NCBI GenBank assembly: GCA_011371465.1
Contig: DRQL01000013.1
Span: forward strand, 1 to 8,543
DNA length: 8,543 nt
DNA from: Gammaproteobacteria bacterium
GTDB lineage: Bacteria; Pseudomonadota; Gammaproteobacteria; DSM-19610
Direction: 5' to 3'
Shown piece after piece: positions 7,283 to 8,543 of the stretch. A model generated the notes under the pieces. The model made no database searches. It saw nothing but the letters and a program-made list of their open reading frames with translations, and was not told the DNA's origin. Within the stretch, counting starts at the first letter, position 1. Every line of letters starts with the position of its first letter. The position numbers and the translations under genes are program-made.

Positions 7283-7310
7283 AGGACAGCAATGGGCAGC
7301 GCTGTATAAT
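7283..7310 (+). promoter_or_regulatory. Predicted sigma70-like promoter for the rhomboid gene
   Basis: A perfect -10 box TATAAT is at 7305-7310. The best -35 is AGGACA at 7283-7288 (4 of 6) with a 16-bp spacer; TTAACA at 7278-7283 is a better hexamer, but its 21-bp spacing is too long. Nine bases separate the -10 box from the ATG at 7320, so the transcript would start within about three bases of the start codon, again leaderless. No ribosome binding site precedes that ATG. Confidence 0.55.
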
Positions 7311-7319
7311 GCTTCGCAC

Positions 7320-8051
7320 ATGATTCCGCTGCACGACGACAACCCGACCCGCATCACGCCGTATGTCACCATCGGCCTGATCATCGCCTGCGTGCTGGTA
7401 TTCCTGTGGCAACTGTCACTGGGTGCCGCGGTGCAGCGCGCGGTGTACAGTCTGGGTATGATCCCGGCCACGCTGTTCGGGGGCAGGACCCTGCCGGACG
7501 AACTGGTCGTGGTGCCGGCGTGGATGACCCTGTTTACCTCGATGTTCATGCATGGCGGCTGGATGCACCTGCTCGGCAACATGCTCTACCTGTGGATCTT
7601 CGGCAACAACGTGGAAGACGCCATGGGACATGTGCGCTTCGTGGTCTTCTACCTGCTGTGCGGCATTGCTGCCGCCCTGACGCAGGCGCTGCCCGACACC
7701 GCTTCCGTGATTCCCATGATCGGCGCCAGTGGTGCCATATCGGGAGTCCTTGGCGCCTATGCGCTCATGTACCCGCACGCACGCGTACTGGTCGCCATCC
7801 CCATCGGCATCATCATCACCACGCTGCGCGTGCCTGCCTACTATGTACTGGGCTTCTGGTTCCTGGTCCAGCTGGTCAGTTCAGCTTTCAGCGGCAACCA
7901 GCAGGGAGGCGTGGCCTTTGCCGCCCACATCGGCGGTTTTATCGCCGGCATGGCGCTGATCCCGCTCTTCAAATACCGGCATATTCCTTTTTTTGCGCCG
8001 CCGCAGCCCACCGAAACGGTCTTCCGCCAGGACTATTTCGACCGGGACTAG
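7320..8051 (+). CDS. Rhomboid family intramembrane serine protease
   Basis: Polytopic inner-membrane protein of 243 residues that should cleave transmembrane substrates within the lipid bilayer. The catalytic pair is visible: Ser137 in GASGAISG (135-142) and His203 in AAHIGGF (201-207). The 'HGGWMHLLGNMLYLWIFGNNVED' region holds His83 and Asn87, the oxyanion-hole HxxxN motif. Hydrophobic segments lie at about 14-34, 85-95, 106-122, 135-150, 157-169, 174-190 and 198-216, fitting a rhomboid core with six or seven membrane spans. The start 'MIPLHDDNPTR' matches the usual beginning of this bacterial subgroup. An in-frame ATG at 7248 would add 24 residues lying in the inverted repeat and promoter, so I reject it. 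The C-terminal tail (about 217-243) is soluble. Its TAG stop lies in the CTAG flanking the MITE-like element. The substrate is unknown. Confidence 0.93.
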   Translation: MIPLHDDNPTRITPYVTIGLIIACVLVFLWQLSLGAAVQRAVYSLGMIPATLFGGRTLPDELVVVPAWMTLFTSMFMHGGWMHLLGNMLYLWIFGNNVEDAMGHVRFVVFYLLCGIAAALTQALPDTASVIPMIGASGAISGVLGAYALMYPHARVLVAIPIGIIITTLRVPAYYVLGFWFLVQLVSSAFSGNQQGGVAFAAHIGGFIAGMALIPLFKYRHIPFFAPPQPTETVFRQDYFDRD

Positions 8052-8194
8052 CAGGCTGTTGAAAAAGCCTCTGGTGAGTGCGAGACAAGGCGAAAAGCGG
8101 CGAAAAAGCGCAGTTTACACGTAGTAAATGAGCATTTTGAGCCGGTTTTCAACGCCGGATCGTGCCGCCAGAGGGTTTTTCAACAGCCTGCTAG
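8048..8194. mobile_element. MITE-like element with CTAG target duplication
   Basis: The element body is 8052-8190 (139 bp). Its ends, GCAGGCTGTTGAAAAA (8052-8067 with one difference at the last base) and its inverse at 8168-8190, form 23-bp terminal inverted repeats with a single mismatch. Both ends are flanked by CTAG (8048-8051 and 8191-8194), which reads as a 4-bp target duplication. Such targets are known for IS5-type transposases, though the parent family is not established here. There is no open frame for a transposase, so the element would need one in trans. The inner part is A- and G-rich with a small TTTAC/GTAAA hairpin (8114-8128). The CCTCTGG stem with runs of five A or T at each end could act as a bidirectional terminator for the convergent neighbours. 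The sequence looks like a repeat family seen in gammaproteobacteria, from memory only. Confidence 0.7.
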
Positions 8195-8543
8195 CCTTTG
8201 AACCCGGCTTCCCTGTGGCTGCCGTCGCAGAACGGCTTGTTGGTGGAATGCCCGCAACGGCAGAACGCCGCCTTGTTACGCGTCGCGGCAAAGCTGCCAT
8301 CGGCGCAGACTATCGTCATCGGCCCCTTTGCCACCAGCATCGAGTCGGGGCGCACGGTGATGACCAGCGGCCCCTCACCTTCCGGTTCGTCGGAAGTAAC
8401 ACCCGTCATCATGCCGTCGTTCTCGAAACCGGCGTCCCGGTGGCTGCCGTCACAGAATGGCTTGTTCCGGGAAGCACCGCAGCGGCACAGGGCGATATCA
8501 TCCCCCTTGCCGTAGACATGGCCATCGGCCGTACGGACCTCGA
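8191..8543 (-). CDS. Protein with two CDGSH iron-sulfur domains, C-terminal part (5' end outside window)
   Basis: The frame is open from the right edge and ends at TAG 8191-8193, giving 116 complete codons. Two copies of the C-x-C-x2-(S/T)-x3-P-x-C-D-G-(S/A/T)-H motif are visible: CRCGASRNKPFCDGSH about 25 residues into the visible part, and CRCGHSTNKPFCDGSH near the C-terminus. Each should bind one [2Fe-2S] cluster through three cysteines and one histidine. The two halves share more than the motif ('NKPFCDGSHR-(D/E)-AGF'), indicating an internal duplication that is also visible in the DNA. The linker is acidic (TSDEPEGEG). Soluble proteins of this type often begin with a divergent 4Fe-4S mono-cluster domain, which would lie outside the window. 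They are thought to act in redox or iron-sulfur handling, but the role is not established. An internal ATG at 8412 lies between the two motifs and is not the start. Confidence 0.9.
   Translation of the reverse strand, partial: EVRTADGHVYGKGDDIALCRCGASRNKPFCDGSHRDAGFENDGMMTGVTSDEPEGEGPLVITVRPDSMLVAKGPMTIVCADGSFAATRNKAAFCRCGHSTNKPFCDGSHREAGFKG

Larger units (their letters stand above)
7053..7304. repeat. Outer imperfect inverted repeat enclosing most of the divergent intergenic region
   Basis: The left arm at 7053-7077 and the right arm at 7277-7304 are inverted copies. They share CAGCGCT, then ATTGCTGTCC, then GTTAAC, with one substitution and one 3-nt gap: 24 matches over the 25-nt left arm. 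The arms enclose the 31-bp perfect repeat at 7139-7253, but not symmetrically, with 61 bp between the arms on the left and 23 bp on the right. No direct duplication is visible in the flanks. The right arm contains the -35 region of the rhomboid promoter. The whole interval 7005-7319 contains no gene I can support; its short open frames span the repeats and look like no protein family. Confidence 0.7.

Noticed and set aside
8052..8190. The repeat at the right side as a CRISPR or an attC site
   Set aside because: There is only one inverted pair and no spaced direct repeats, and the ends and CTAG flanks fit a transposon-derived element better.

Overview
The window is GC-rich, densely coded bacterial DNA. 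TrkH and RecQ resemble the Escherichia coli proteins along their full length, the partial gene at the left edge looks like an acyl-ACP-dependent lipid acyltransferase, and the repeats have a gammaproteobacterial look. I therefore infer a gammaproteobacterium; the genus cannot be read from the sequence. No rRNA, tRNA or CRISPR array was seen.

Layout. (a) Bases 1-2296, plus strand: the 3' end of an LpxL/HtrB-like acyltransferase, then a complete recQ helicase gene. (b) Bases 2279-7004, minus strand, transcribed right to left: a cytochrome P450, then 4 bp later a fatty acyl-AMP ligase with a fused C-terminal acyl carrier protein, then 39 bp later trkH, a potassium-uptake channel subunit. trkH and recQ converge and overlap by 18 bp. 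(c) Bases 7005-7319 form a divergent intergenic region with no gene I can support. It holds a 31-bp perfect inverted repeat nested inside a second imperfect one, with a sigma70-like promoter facing outward on each side. Both promoters place the transcript start on or almost on the start codon. (d) Bases 7320-8051, plus strand: a rhomboid-family intramembrane serine protease. (e) Bases 8048-8194: a MITE-like element with 23-bp terminal inverted repeats and a CTAG duplication that carries the stop codons of both neighbours. (f) Bases 8191-8543, minus strand: the C-terminal part of a protein with two CDGSH iron-sulfur motifs, cut by the window edge.

The most interesting system is the P450 and FAAL-ACP pair. 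The FAAL domain should activate a free fatty acid as acyl-AMP and load it onto its own carrier domain. The adjacent P450 is well placed to oxidise that tethered chain. No ketosynthase, thioesterase, reductase or condensation domain is visible, so the product and its release are unknown. The acyltransferase at the left edge is a speculative candidate for release. RecQ, TrkH, the rhomboid protease and the CDGSH protein look like ordinary chromosomal genes, so the setting is a core-genome neighbourhood with a small lipid-modification module and two repeat elements.
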